DNA of 56,698 nt from Streptomyces sp. GTDB lineage: Bacteria; Actinomycetota; Actinomycetes; Streptomycetales; Streptomycetaceae. Where the stretch lies: assembly GCF_031181705.1 (NCBI RefSeq), contig NZ_JAPSKN010000010.1, positions 17,214 through 73,911 of the forward strand, written 5' to 3'. The notes below the pieces were generated by a model that was not told the DNA's origin, ran no database searches, and worked only from the letters and a program-made list of their open reading frames with translations. Position numbers and translations under genes: made by a program. Shown here piece by piece: positions 1-7,718 of the stretch (position 1 is its first letter; each line of letters opens with the position of its first letter).

Positions 1-1477
1 CCCCGCCCGGCGACGCGGAGGGCGAGGTGCCGGACACCGCCGTCGCAGCCGGCGAGCCGGCACTCGCGCCCGGTCCCGGGAGCGGGTGAACGGCCCCGGG
101 AGCAGGTGAGCCGGAAACCGCCGGGGTCGTCGCACGGCCGGAGGCGGCACGCGTCCGGTCGCCCCGGCCCTGTCCGCCGGCCCGGTCGATCGCCTCGCGG
201 TAGCGGGACACCGTCCCCTCCGCGGCCCGGGCCCAGGTGAAGTGCCGCAGGACCCGTTCGCGTCCGGCCGCGCCGAGCCGTGCGCGCAGGTCCGGGTCGC
301 CCAGCAGGCGGCCCAGCCCCGCGGCCAGGGCCTCGGAGTCGCCCGGGGGCACCGCCAGGCACGTCTCGCCGTCCCGCCCGGCGACCTCGGGGATCGCGCC
401 CCCGGTCGTGGCGAGCAGCGGCGTCCCCGTCGCCATGGCCTCCGCGGCCGGCAGCGAGAAGCCCTCGTAGAGGGACGGCACGCACGCGACCTGCGCCGAG
501 CGCACCAGGTCGACGAGTTCCGCGTCGGAGATGCCCTTGACGAACTCCACGGCGCCTGCCAGCCCGTAGCGCTCCACGGCCTGGGCGACCGGCCCCTCGG
601 CCGGGCGCTTGCCGACCACGACGAGATGCGCCCCGGGGTGCTCCGCGCGCACCTTCGCCAGCGCCTCGACCAGATGGACCAGGCCCTTGAGCGGCACGTC
701 CGCGCTGGACGTCGTCACGATCCGGCCGGGGACGACGGGCACGGACGGGTCCGGCGAGAACAGGTCGGTGTCGGCGCCGATGTGGACCACGTGGATCCGG
801 TCCGGCCGGACGCCGAGGTGGTCGACGATCTCCTGGCGGGACGTGCCGGAGACGGTGAGCACGGACGGCAGCCGCCGCGCCACCCGCTTCTGCATGCGGG
901 TGAAGGCGTACCACCGCCGCACCGAGCAGCGCCGCTGCCAGCCGTCCGCCGCGTCCAGCTCCAACTGGCGGTCCACGGTGATGGGGTGGTGGATCGTGGT
1001 CACCAGGGGCGCGCCGACGTCACCCAGCAGGCCGTAGCCGAGGGTCTGGTTGTCGTGGATCACGTCGAACTCGCCGCGCCGGGCGCGCAGATGGCGGCGG
1101 GCGCGCAGCGAGAAGGTCAGGGGCTCGGGGAAGCCGCCGGTCCACATCGTCGCGACTTCCAGCGCGTCGATCCAGTCGCGGTACTCGCCGCGCCCGGGCG
1201 TGCGGAAGGGGTCCGGCTGGCGGTACAGGTCGAGGCTGGGCAGCTCGGTGAGGCGCAGGCCGTCGTAGCCCTCGTCGAGCACCGGGTACGGCTGGGCGCC
1301 GATGACCTCGACCCGGTGGCCGAGGCGGGCCAGTTCACGGGAGAGGTGCCGGACGTAGACGCCCTGACCACCGCAGAACGGGTTCCCTTTATAGGTGAGG
1401 AGCGCGATGTCGAGCGGTCGCAAGCCGTCGGCAGCGGGGTCCTCCGGGGCCCCGGCCTCCCTGGCCTCAGCGGTCAC
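1..1477 (-). CDS. GT4-family glycosyltransferase (C-terminus cut by window edge)
   Basis: A retaining, GT-B-fold glycosyltransferase that would move a sugar from a nucleotide-sugar to an unknown cytoplasmic or membrane acceptor. The GTG start at 1477 follows a purine-rich AGAAGGGGG stretch. The N-terminus, after about 22 leader residues, has the GT4 glycine-rich opening (NPFCGGQGVYVRHL). The E-x7-E signature EGFSLPAAE lies at residues 338-346, followed by the usual GG..PEV nucleotide-sugar loop. About 492 codons are visible. The last ~80 are Pro/Ala/Ser-rich and poorly conserved in look, and the stop lies beyond base 1. It is divergent from the KstR-like regulator, with that regulator's predicted operator between them. 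The family is clear; the acceptor is unknown. Confidence 0.85.
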   Translation of the reverse strand, partial: MTAEAREAGAPEDPAADGLRPLDIALLTYKGNPFCGGQGVYVRHLSRELARLGHRVEVIGAQPYPVLDEGYDGLRLTELPSLDLYRQPDPFRTPGRGEYRDWIDALEVATMWTGGFPEPLTFSLRARRHLRARRGEFDVIHDNQTLGYGLLGDVGAPLVTTIHHPITVDRQLELDAADGWQRRCSVRRWYAFTRMQKRVARRLPSVLTVSGTSRQEIVDHLGVRPDRIHVVHIGADTDLFSPDPSVPVVPGRIVTTSSADVPLKGLVHLVEALAKVRAEHPGAHLVVVGKRPAEGPVAQAVERYGLAGAVEFVKGISDAELVDLVRSAQVACVPSLYEGFSLPAAEAMATGTPLLATTGGAIPEVAGRDGETCLAVPPGDSEALAAGLGRLLGDPDLRARLGAAGRERVLRHFTWARAAEGTVSRYREAIDRAGGQGRGDRTRAASGRATTPAVSGSPAPGAVHPLPGPGASAGSPAATAVSGTSPSASPGG

Positions 1478-1531
1478 TCTGGGCCCCCTTCTCCCTGCAC
1501 TGTCCCGCGAGATTACGCCGGGACGCTAATC

Positions 1532-1545
1532 TAGAACAAGTTTCA
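1532..1545. promoter_or_regulatory. Predicted KstR-type operator
   Basis: The 14 bases TAGAACAAGTTTCA match the published KstR core consensus TnnAACnnGTTnnA at every fixed position. The site lies between the divergent glycosyltransferase and the KstR-like TetR gene, where it could control both. Autoregulation through such a site is typical of KstR in Mycobacterium and Rhodococcus. The match is seen in the sequence; binding is inferred. Confidence 0.7.
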
Positions 1546-1688
1546 GACTTGATCGTTCGGAGGCTCCGAATCTACCGGCAGGTAGGGGCGCTGTGACCAG
1601 TGGATCAGGTGATTCACGCCACGGCCGCCGCCGTGCCATGCTGTCTGATCACTCGTCCTCACGGACGGTCACGGAACGGGACCGAGCC

Positions 1689-2354
1689 ATGCCCGCGGAA
1701 GCCCAGGTGAACGCCAAGGTGAACAAGGTGGCCAAGCCGGCCAAGGTGGAAGCCGGAGCCGCAGCCGCCCCTGCGCTGACCCAGCGGCAGCAGGCCCGTC
1801 GCCGCCGCATCCTGCACGCGAGCGCGCAACTGGCCGGCCGGGGCGGTTTCGACGCCGTGCAGATGCGTGAGGTCGCGGAAGTCTCCCAGGTGGCGCTCGG
1901 CACGCTGTACCGCTATTTCCCCTCCAAGATCCATCTGCTGGTCGCCACGATGCAGGACCAGCTGGAGCACATGCACGGCACGCTCCGGAAGAAGCCGCCG
2001 CAGGGCGCCGCGGCGGCCGAGCGGGTGGCCGAGACGCTGATGCGGGCCTTCCGCGCCCTGCAGCGCGAGCCGCAGCTGGCCGACGCGATGGTCCGCGCCC
2101 TCACCTTCGCCGACCGCAGCGTGAGCCCCGAGGTCGACCAGGTCTCCCGGCAGACCACGGCGATCATCCTGGACGCGATGGGCCAGCAGGACCCGACCCC
2201 GCAGCAGTTGTCGGCGGTCCGGGTCATCGAGCACACCTGGCACTCGGCCCTGATCACCTGGCTCTCGGGCCGCGCCTCCATCGCCCAGGTCAGGATCGAC
2301 ATCGAGACGGTCTGCCGCCTGATCGACCTGACGGCGCCGGACGCGCGGGGATGA
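1689..2354 (+). CDS. TetR-family regulator, KstR-like
   Basis: A one-component repressor of 221 aa with an N-terminal TetR helix-turn-helix (about residues 36-82) and an all-alpha ligand domain. Recognition-helix text such as AVQMREVAEV and GTLYRYFPSKIHLLV, and the later FADRS.SPEVDQV segment, closely resemble mycobacterial KstR, the repressor of steroid catabolism that senses CoA-activated sterol intermediates. I chose the ATG at 1689. A GTG at 1593 and an ATG at 1638 are in frame but would add unconserved sequence. The first ~30 residues are Lys/Ala-rich. No sterol-degradation genes are visible nearby, so the regulon may have been rewired or lie elsewhere. Confidence 0.85.
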   Translation: MPAEAQVNAKVNKVAKPAKVEAGAAAAPALTQRQQARRRRILHASAQLAGRGGFDAVQMREVAEVSQVALGTLYRYFPSKIHLLVATMQDQLEHMHGTLRKKPPQGAAAAERVAETLMRAFRALQREPQLADAMVRALTFADRSVSPEVDQVSRQTTAIILDAMGQQDPTPQQLSAVRVIEHTWHSALITWLSGRASIAQVRIDIETVCRLIDLTAPDARG

Positions 2355-2589
2355 CCTGCTCCTCGGACCCCCTGGCACCGGATCCCCCACGGTCCGAGCG
2401 CCATCGCCGTCTCGCGGGCCGAGGACCGTCCGCGCCGCCTGGTGACACCGGGCCGCGCGGAAGCGGTACCGGCCGGTACGTGGCGGTGTAGGTCAGATCC
2501 GGTGAACTGTCCGCCATCACGAGGCACTTGATGGTGTGCTGCGCCCTCTAGGATGGTCCGACGCAACGCTCGCACCGGGAGATATGCCC

Positions 2590-3495
2590 ATGGGCACCGA
2601 AGAGGCCGCATTCGTCACGACCGGCGGCGGGGCGCTGGACGCCCGGTCGGCCGGGCCCATGGTGCCGCGGCTGGTGCTGGGCGCCCGGCTGCGGCGGCTG
2701 CGCGAGGAGCGGGGCATCGGCCGCGCGGACGCCGGAGAGGTCATCCGCTCCTCCCCGTCGAAGATCAGCCGCATGGAGGCCGGGCGCCACGGCTTCAAAC
2801 TGCGGGACGTCGCCGACCTGCTCACCCTCTACGGCGTCACCGACGAGGCCGAGCGCGCCACCCTGCTGGCCCTGGCCGAGCAGGCCAACACCCCGGCCTG
2901 GTGGCGCTACTACGGCGATGTCGTGCCCACCTGGATGCAGACGTACCTCGGGGCCGAGCAGGCGGCGAGCCTCGTCCGCTGCTACCAGGTGCAGCGCGTG
3001 CCCGGCCTGCTGCAGACGCCCGACTACGCCCGCGCCTCCCTCCGCGTCGCCCATCCCGACGCCGGCCCGGCGGAGATCGAGCGCCGGGTCGCGCTGCGGA
3101 TGACCCGCCAGCGGATCCTGCACCGGCAGCCGCCGACCAGGCTGTGGGCCGTGCTGGACGAGGCGGCGCTGCGCCGTCCGGTGGGCGGGATCCGGGTGAT
3201 GCGCGCCCAGCTCAGGCAGCTCATCGAGGCATGCCGGCTGCCGCAGGTCACGCTGCAGATCCTGCCGTTCACCTCCGGCGGGCACGCGGCCGAGGGCGGC
3301 CCGGTGACCATCCTGCGCCTGCCCGGCGGGCAACTGCCGGACATGGTCTACCTGGAGAAGCTCACCACCGCCCTGTACCCGGACAAGCCCGGGGAGATCG
3401 AGCGCTACTGGGACGCGATGAACCGGCTGGTGGTCGAAGCCGAGTCACCGGACGAGACTCCGACCATCCTGCACCGCGTGCTCCAGGAGACCTGA
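2590..3495 (+). CDS. XRE-family regulator with DUF5753 domain
   Basis: DNA-binding regulator of 301 aa: an XRE helix-turn-helix (about residues 22-80, RLRRLREERGI...SSPSKISRME) followed by the DUF5753 domain common in streptomycetes, with its tell-tale QVQRVPGLLQTPDYAR and LWAVLDEAALRRPVGG segments. Start ATG 2590 lies 8 nt after GGGAG; an in-frame ATG at 2584 is too close to that site. Members of this family often sit next to a small DUF397 protein, as in the cluster at 10.4 kb, but here none is adjacent, so this is an orphan copy. Targets are unknown. Confidence 0.85.
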   Translation: MGTEEAAFVTTGGGALDARSAGPMVPRLVLGARLRRLREERGIGRADAGEVIRSSPSKISRMEAGRHGFKLRDVADLLTLYGVTDEAERATLLALAEQANTPAWWRYYGDVVPTWMQTYLGAEQAASLVRCYQVQRVPGLLQTPDYARASLRVAHPDAGPAEIERRVALRMTRQRILHRQPPTRLWAVLDEAALRRPVGGIRVMRAQLRQLIEACRLPQVTLQILPFTSGGHAAEGGPVTILRLPGGQLPDMVYLEKLTTALYPDKPGEIERYWDAMNRLVVEAESPDETPTILHRVLQET

Positions 3496-3557
3496 CGGCC
3501 GACGGGACGCCCGACGGCCGGCAGGCCGCCTGACGGCCGCACGGGCGGTGCGCCGGC

Positions 3558-4373
3558 TCAGGCCTTGCGGGCCACTCCGCCGTACTGGTGCACCTCGGCG
3601 GGCAGGCCCAGGGCCGCCGCGTCGGGGCGCCAGCGGGAGCAGGACGTCACGCCCGGTTCGAGCAGTTCCAGTCCGTCGAAGTGGCGCGCGATCTGCTCCG
3701 GGCTGCGCAGGATGTAGGGGATCGAGCCGCCCTCGTTGTACTGGTCGATGGCCCGGACGTAGTCCTCGCTGGTGTCGGTGGAGTCGTAACTCACGAGGAA
3801 GCTGCCGGAGGGCAGGGCGTCCACCAGCTGCCGCACGATCGAGCGGGCCTCGTCGTGGTCCTCGATGTGGCCCAGGATGCCCATGAGCATCAGCGCGACG
3901 GGCCGGTCGAAGTCCAGGGTCTTGCCGGCTTCCCGGATGATCGTCTCCGGCCGGCGCAGGTCGGCGTCGACGTAGTTGGTGACGCCTTCCGGGGTGCTGG
4001 TGAGCAGCGCGCGGGCGTGGGCGAGGACCAGGGGGTCGTTGTCGACGTAGACGATCCGGCTCTCCGGGGCGACGCGCTGGGCGATCTGGTGGGTGTTGTC
4101 CACGTTGGGCAGGCCGGTGCCGACGTCCAGGAACTGCCGGATGCCCTCCTCGGCGGCGAGGTGGCGGACGGCGCGGGCGAGGAAGTAGCGGGCGGCGCGG
4201 GCCCCGGTCTCGATCCCGGGGAAGATCTCCCGGAACGCGTCACCGGCGACGCGGTCGACCTCGTAGTTGTCCTTGCCGCCCAGCCAGTAGTTCCAGATCC
4301 GGGCCGAGTGCGGCACCGAGGTGTCGATCTTGTCGAACGGCTCCTGCTCGGAGTTCTCCACCTGGTCGGTCAT
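3558..4373 (-). CDS. DUF574 / SAV2177-type SAM-dependent methyltransferase
   Basis: A 271 aa protein of the DUF574 family, an actinobacterial class I methyltransferase-like group whose substrates are unknown. The family's N-terminal block (ARIWNYWLGGKDNYEVDR, about residues 24-41) and the SAM-binding glycine motif FLDVGTGLPN (about 81-90) are present, followed by an acidic strand end (VYVDNDP). The ATG is preceded by an AGGAGCGTCC-like ribosome site. It is transcribed away from the riboswitch-controlled operon and faces the XRE gene tail to tail. Fold assignment is firm; function is not. Confidence 0.85.
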   Translation of the reverse strand: MTDQVENSEQEPFDKIDTSVPHSARIWNYWLGGKDNYEVDRVAGDAFREIFPGIETGARAARYFLARAVRHLAAEEGIRQFLDVGTGLPNVDNTHQIAQRVAPESRIVYVDNDPLVLAHARALLTSTPEGVTNYVDADLRRPETIIREAGKTLDFDRPVALMLMGILGHIEDHDEARSIVRQLVDALPSGSFLVSYDSTDTSEDYVRAIDQYNEGGSIPYILRSPEQIARHFDGLELLEPGVTSCSRWRPDAAALGLPAEVHQYGGVARKA

Positions 4374-4584
4374 GGACGCTCCTGCGTGTGATCGGGACTC
4401 CCCACGTTAGCCGGTCCACACCCTGGTGAGGATCAACTCCTCGCGGCTTCCCACGAGTTCGGCCGCCGCCTCACTCATGCCCGGATGGGCGCCACGGCGG
4501 CGCGGCGCCCCGGTCGGGGCCGGCCGCGTGAGCGCGGACCCGGCCCCCTCGGGCGGTTCCCTACGGGCGGGTACAGTAAGCGGG

Positions 4585-4790
4585 TCGTCATCACACCGTA
4601 CGGGGGGAAGCCGGTGCAATTCCGGCGCTGACCCGCAACCGTGAGCCGCCACCAGCACGGCGGTGAGCCGGATCGCCGCGTACGGTTCGTGACCGGCTCA
4701 CGTGCCCGGCGGTCCGCCGGCGCACGGCACCGTCGAGGTATACGGAGCCGAGCCGCCGGGGTGTCCCGCGCTGCCCGGCTCCCCCACAGG
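4585..4790 (+). ncRNA. Cobalamin riboswitch
   Basis: The core includes the classic B12-box segments GGGGGAAGCCGGTG, AATTCCGGCGCTGACCCGC and AACCGTGAG, then GAGCCGGA with GC-rich stems on both sides, lying directly upstream of the exported-protein/ECF operon. Such elements fold on adenosylcobalamin and shut down expression of uptake or synthesis genes. A GC-rich expression platform runs to the ribosome site before 4809. Boundaries are approximate. Confidence 0.9.
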
Positions 4791-4808
4791 GAGAGGCACC
4801 CGCCGATC

Positions 4809-6029
4809 ATGAACGTCCGCCGCAGCGCCGCGGTCCTGGCCGCCGTCGCCGTGATCGGCGCCGCCGCCCCGGCCGCCGCCGACCCGTCCCCCTCGCCGTC
4901 CCAGGCGCTCCCCTCCGCCCTGTACGGCGACGCGGACCCGAAGTACGACGGCGTCTGGCGCCAGTCGCTGGCGCTGCTCGCGCAGGACACGGCCGGGGTG
5001 AAGCCGGCCGCGAAGTCCGTCCAGTGGCTGGTGCGCCAGCAGTGCGCGGACGGCGGGTTCGCCTCCTACCGCCCCGACCCCGCCACCGCCTGCGACGCCA
5101 GGACGCCGCTCGACACCAACGCCACGTCCGCCGCCGTACAGGCCCTGACCGCGCTCGGCGGGCACGACGACGTCACCGGAAAGGCCGTCGGCTGGCTGAA
5201 GTCCGTCCAGAACAAGGACGGCGGCTGGGGTTACGCGCCCGGCGGCGCCAGCGACACCAACTCCACGTCGGTCGTCATCGGCGCGCTCGCCGCCGCCGGC
5301 GAGGAGCCGGGCCGGGTGGAGAAGGGCGGCAAGTCTCCCTACGACGCGCTGCTGAAGCTCGCGCTTCCCTGCGACGGGGACGGCGCCGGGGCGTTCGCGT
5401 TCCAGCCGGACAAGAAGGGCGACCTGGCCGCCAACGCGGACGCCACGGCGGCCGGTGTGCTCGGCGCCCTGGGCCACGGCATGGTGGTGAAGCCCGGCAA
5501 GAAGGCCGGCAAGACGTCCGGCCCGGCCTGCGCCGAGCCGCGCACGCCGGAGCGGGCGGCGGCGAACGGGGCCGCGTACCTCACCTCCGCCCTCGGCAGG
5601 GACGACGACCACCTGATGTCGGCCCTGGCCGGTGCCGAGCCCCAGCCCGACTACGGCAACACCGCCGACGCGGTCGTCGCACTGGCCGCGCGGGGCGACA
5701 GCCAGCAGGCGCAGAGGTCCGTGCGGTGGCTGGCGAAGAACTCCGCGACCTGGGCCGCGCGGAGCGGGCCGGCCGCCTACGCGCAGCTGATCTTCGCCGC
5801 CCACGCGACGGGCACGGACCCGCGCGACTTCGGCGGCGCGGACCTGGTGAAGCAGCTGAACGCGACGGGCCCGGCCCCGCAGGCCGCCGCGAAGTCCGGC
5901 GAGAAGGCCGCCGAGGAGGACAAGGACTCCGACTCCGTGTTCGGCGTCTGGTGGTACGTCGGTGTCTGCCTCGTCGCGGGGATCGGCATCGGGTTCCTGT
6001 TCACCGGCCGCCGGAAGCGGCAGCCGTGA
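4809..6029 (+). CDS. Exported, membrane-anchored prenyltransferase/squalene-oxidase-repeat (alpha/alpha toroid) protein
   Basis: A 406 aa protein and first gene of the riboswitch-controlled operon. It has a signal peptide (residues 1-27, cut near AAADP), repeats of the terpenoid cyclase/protein prenyltransferase toroid fold (QQCADGGFASY and QNKDGGWGY with flanking helices, about residues 70-160, weaker units to ~380), then a single C-terminal membrane helix (about 377-398) and a basic tail (RRKRQ). No DxDD or DDxxD cyclase motif is visible, so it is unlikely to be an enzyme. The same toroid fold forms the B12-binding domain of animal intrinsic factor and transcobalamin. With the B12 riboswitch and ECF genes, a surface cobalamin-binding role is my inference. 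The ATG was chosen because upstream in-frame starts fall inside the riboswitch. Confidence 0.85.
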   Translation: MNVRRSAAVLAAVAVIGAAAPAAADPSPSPSQALPSALYGDADPKYDGVWRQSLALLAQDTAGVKPAAKSVQWLVRQQCADGGFASYRPDPATACDARTPLDTNATSAAVQALTALGGHDDVTGKAVGWLKSVQNKDGGWGYAPGGASDTNSTSVVIGALAAAGEEPGRVEKGGKSPYDALLKLALPCDGDGAGAFAFQPDKKGDLAANADATAAGVLGALGHGMVVKPGKKAGKTSGPACAEPRTPERAAANGAAYLTSALGRDDDHLMSALAGAEPQPDYGNTADAVVALAARGDSQQAQRSVRWLAKNSATWAARSGPAAYAQLIFAAHATGTDPRDFGGADLVKQLNATGPAPQAAAKSGEKAAEEDKDSDSVFGVWWYVGVCLVAGIGIGFLFTGRRKRQP

Positions 6030-6658
6030 TCCGCCGGGCCGTTCTCCTCCTCCTGGCCGCGATCCTGCCGGTCGTGGGCGCGGGCCAGGCGGCCCAGGCC
6101 GCCGGGTACCGCTACTGGTCGTTCTGGGAGCGCGAGGGCGACCGCTGGGTCTACGCCACCCAGGGCCCGTCCACGGCCCGCCCCTCGGACGGTGACGTCC
6201 AGGGCTTCCGCTTCGCGGTGAGCGAGGACTCCGCCGACGCGGCCCGGCCGCGCGGCCGGGCCGGTTTCGCGGCGATCTGCGCGAGGACGCCCGCCCGGGA
6301 CGGCACGAAACGCGTCGCCCTGGTCCTGGACTTCGGCACCCGCGACGACGCCCCCGAGGGCGAGAGGCCGCCCGCCGCGCGCACGGCCTGCGCCCGGGTC
6401 TCCCCGGACGCGACGACCGCTCAGGCCCTGGCCGCGGTCGCCGAGCCGCTGCGCTACGACACCAACGCCCTGCTGTGCGCGATCTCGGGCTACCCGGAGC
6501 GGGGCTGCGGCGAGCAGGTCGCGCGGAAGGAGCGGGGCCCGGCGGCGGGGAAGAAGCAACAGCCGGACGACGGCCCGTCCCTCGGCCTGGTGGCGGGCAT
6601 CGGCGTGGTGGTCCTCCTGGGCGGGGCGGCGATCTGGCAGGTACGCCGGCGTGGGTAG
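6026..6658 (+). CDS. SCO2322-family exported membrane-anchored protein
   Basis: A 210 aa protein whose GTG overlaps the upstream stop (GTGA), showing translational coupling. It has a signal peptide (about 1-25), an extracytoplasmic domain beginning YRYWSFWE, four cysteines that could form disulphides (AAICART, RTACARV, ALLCAIS, RGCGEQ), a hydrophilic stalk and a C-terminal membrane helix ending in RRRG. This is the family NCBI names SCO2322; no function is published as far as I recall. Its opening resembles DUF4430-like beta domains that accompany toroid domains in intrinsic-factor-type proteins, but I cannot verify that without structural comparison. It likely pairs with the toroid protein as a surface B12-capture unit. 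Confidence 0.8.
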   Translation: MIRRAVLLLLAAILPVVGAGQAAQAAGYRYWSFWEREGDRWVYATQGPSTARPSDGDVQGFRFAVSEDSADAARPRGRAGFAAICARTPARDGTKRVALVLDFGTRDDAPEGERPPAARTACARVSPDATTAQALAAVAEPLRYDTNALLCAISGYPERGCGEQVARKERGPAAGKKQQPDDGPSLGLVAGIGVVVLLGGAAIWQVRRRG

Positions 6659-7718
6659 GTCGCTCCACCCCGGCGCCTGGTGGCTGTGGGCCCTGGCCCT
6701 CGGCACCGCGGCCACCCGTACCACCAACCCCCTCCTGCTCGCCCTCCTCGTCGCCGTCTCCGCGTACGTCGTGGCGACCCGTCGCCCCGACACCCCCTGG
6801 TCCCGCTCCTACGGCGCCTTCGTGAAGCTCGCCCTCGCCGTGCTGCTGATCCGCCTGCTGTTCGCGACGCTCCTCGGCTCCCCGATCCCCGGCACGCACA
6901 CCCTGTTCACCCTCCCCGAAGTCGCCCTGCCCGCCTGGGCGCAGGGCATCCGCCTCGGTGGCGAGGTCACGGCGGAGGCCCTCACGTTCGCGCTGTACGA
7001 CGGCCTGAAGCTGGCCACGCTGCTGATCTGCGTGGGCGCCGCGAACGCCCTGGCCAACCCCTCCCGGCTGCTGAAGTCCCTCCCGGGCGCGCTGTACGAG
7101 ACGGGCGTCGCGGTGGTGGTGGCCCTCACCTTCGCCCCGAACCTCATCGCCGACGTCCAGCGCCTGCGCGCCGCCCGCCGTCTGCGCGGCCGCCCCGACA
7201 AGGGCGTCCGGGGCCTGCTGCAGGTGGGCCTGCCCGTACTGGAGGGCGCCCTGGAGCGCTCCGTCTCCCTCGCCGCGGCGATGGACGCCCGCGGTTACGG
7301 CCGTACGGCCCAGGTGCCCGCCGCGGTACGCCGGACCACCGCCGCCCTCACCCTCGGCGGCCTGCTCGGCGTCTGCGCCGGAACGTACGGGCTCCTCACG
7401 GCCGAGGGCGGCACCTACGGCGTGCCCGTGCTCCTGGCCGGTGTCACCGCCGCCCTCGCGGGCCTCAAGCTCGGCGGCCGCCGCTGTCTGCGCACCCGCT
7501 ACCGCCCGGACCGCTGGGACGTGCGCGCCTGGCTGGTCGTCGCCTCGGGCGTGGCGGTGGCGGCCCTGGTCACCCTCGCCTCCGTGCGCGACCCCGCCGC
7601 CCTGCACCCGGGTGTGGTCCCGCTCGTCGCCCCGACTCTGCCCGTCTGGCCGGCGGCGGCCGTCCTGCTCGGCCTGCTGCCCGCGTTCGCCGCCCCCGAT
7701 CCCGAGGAGCCGTCGTGA
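6651..7718 (+). CDS. ECF transporter T component (CbiQ/EcfT-like transmembrane protein)
   Basis: A 355 aa integral membrane protein starting with GTG inside the end of the preceding gene (8 nt overlap). Several membrane helices surround the cytoplasmic coupling region with the EcfT arginine motifs (RRLRGRPDKG and a second AAAMDARGYGR, about residues 175-220) that dock into the ATPases. It would transmit ATP-driven movement to the substrate-binding subunit. The C-terminal ~100 residues add extra helices. Operon context makes cobalamin the expected substrate. Confidence 0.88.
   Translation: MGRSLHPGAWWLWALALGTAATRTTNPLLLALLVAVSAYVVATRRPDTPWSRSYGAFVKLALAVLLIRLLFATLLGSPIPGTHTLFTLPEVALPAWAQGIRLGGEVTAEALTFALYDGLKLATLLICVGAANALANPSRLLKSLPGALYETGVAVVVALTFAPNLIADVQRLRAARRLRGRPDKGVRGLLQVGLPVLEGALERSVSLAAAMDARGYGRTAQVPAAVRRTTAALTLGGLLGVCAGTYGLLTAEGGTYGVPVLLAGVTAALAGLKLGGRRCLRTRYRPDRWDVRAWLVVASGVAVAALVTLASVRDPAALHPGVVPLVAPTLPVWPAAAVLLGLLPAFAAPDPEEPS

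Noticed and set aside
242..1534. 430-codon plus-strand frame
   Set aside because: It is antisense to the GT4 gene. Its composition is low-complexity Arg/Gly/Ala/Val with no motif, as expected from high-GC shadow frames.
4809..6029. Terpene cyclase or start of a terpene gene cluster
   Set aside because: The repeats belong to the same fold family, but no DxDD or DDxxD motif is present, the protein is exported and anchored, and no isoprenoid genes are nearby.
4698..7607. 969-codon minus-strand frame opposite the B12 operon
   Set aside because: Low-complexity Gly/Arg/Ala/Val sequence, antisense to three well-supported genes and to the riboswitch.
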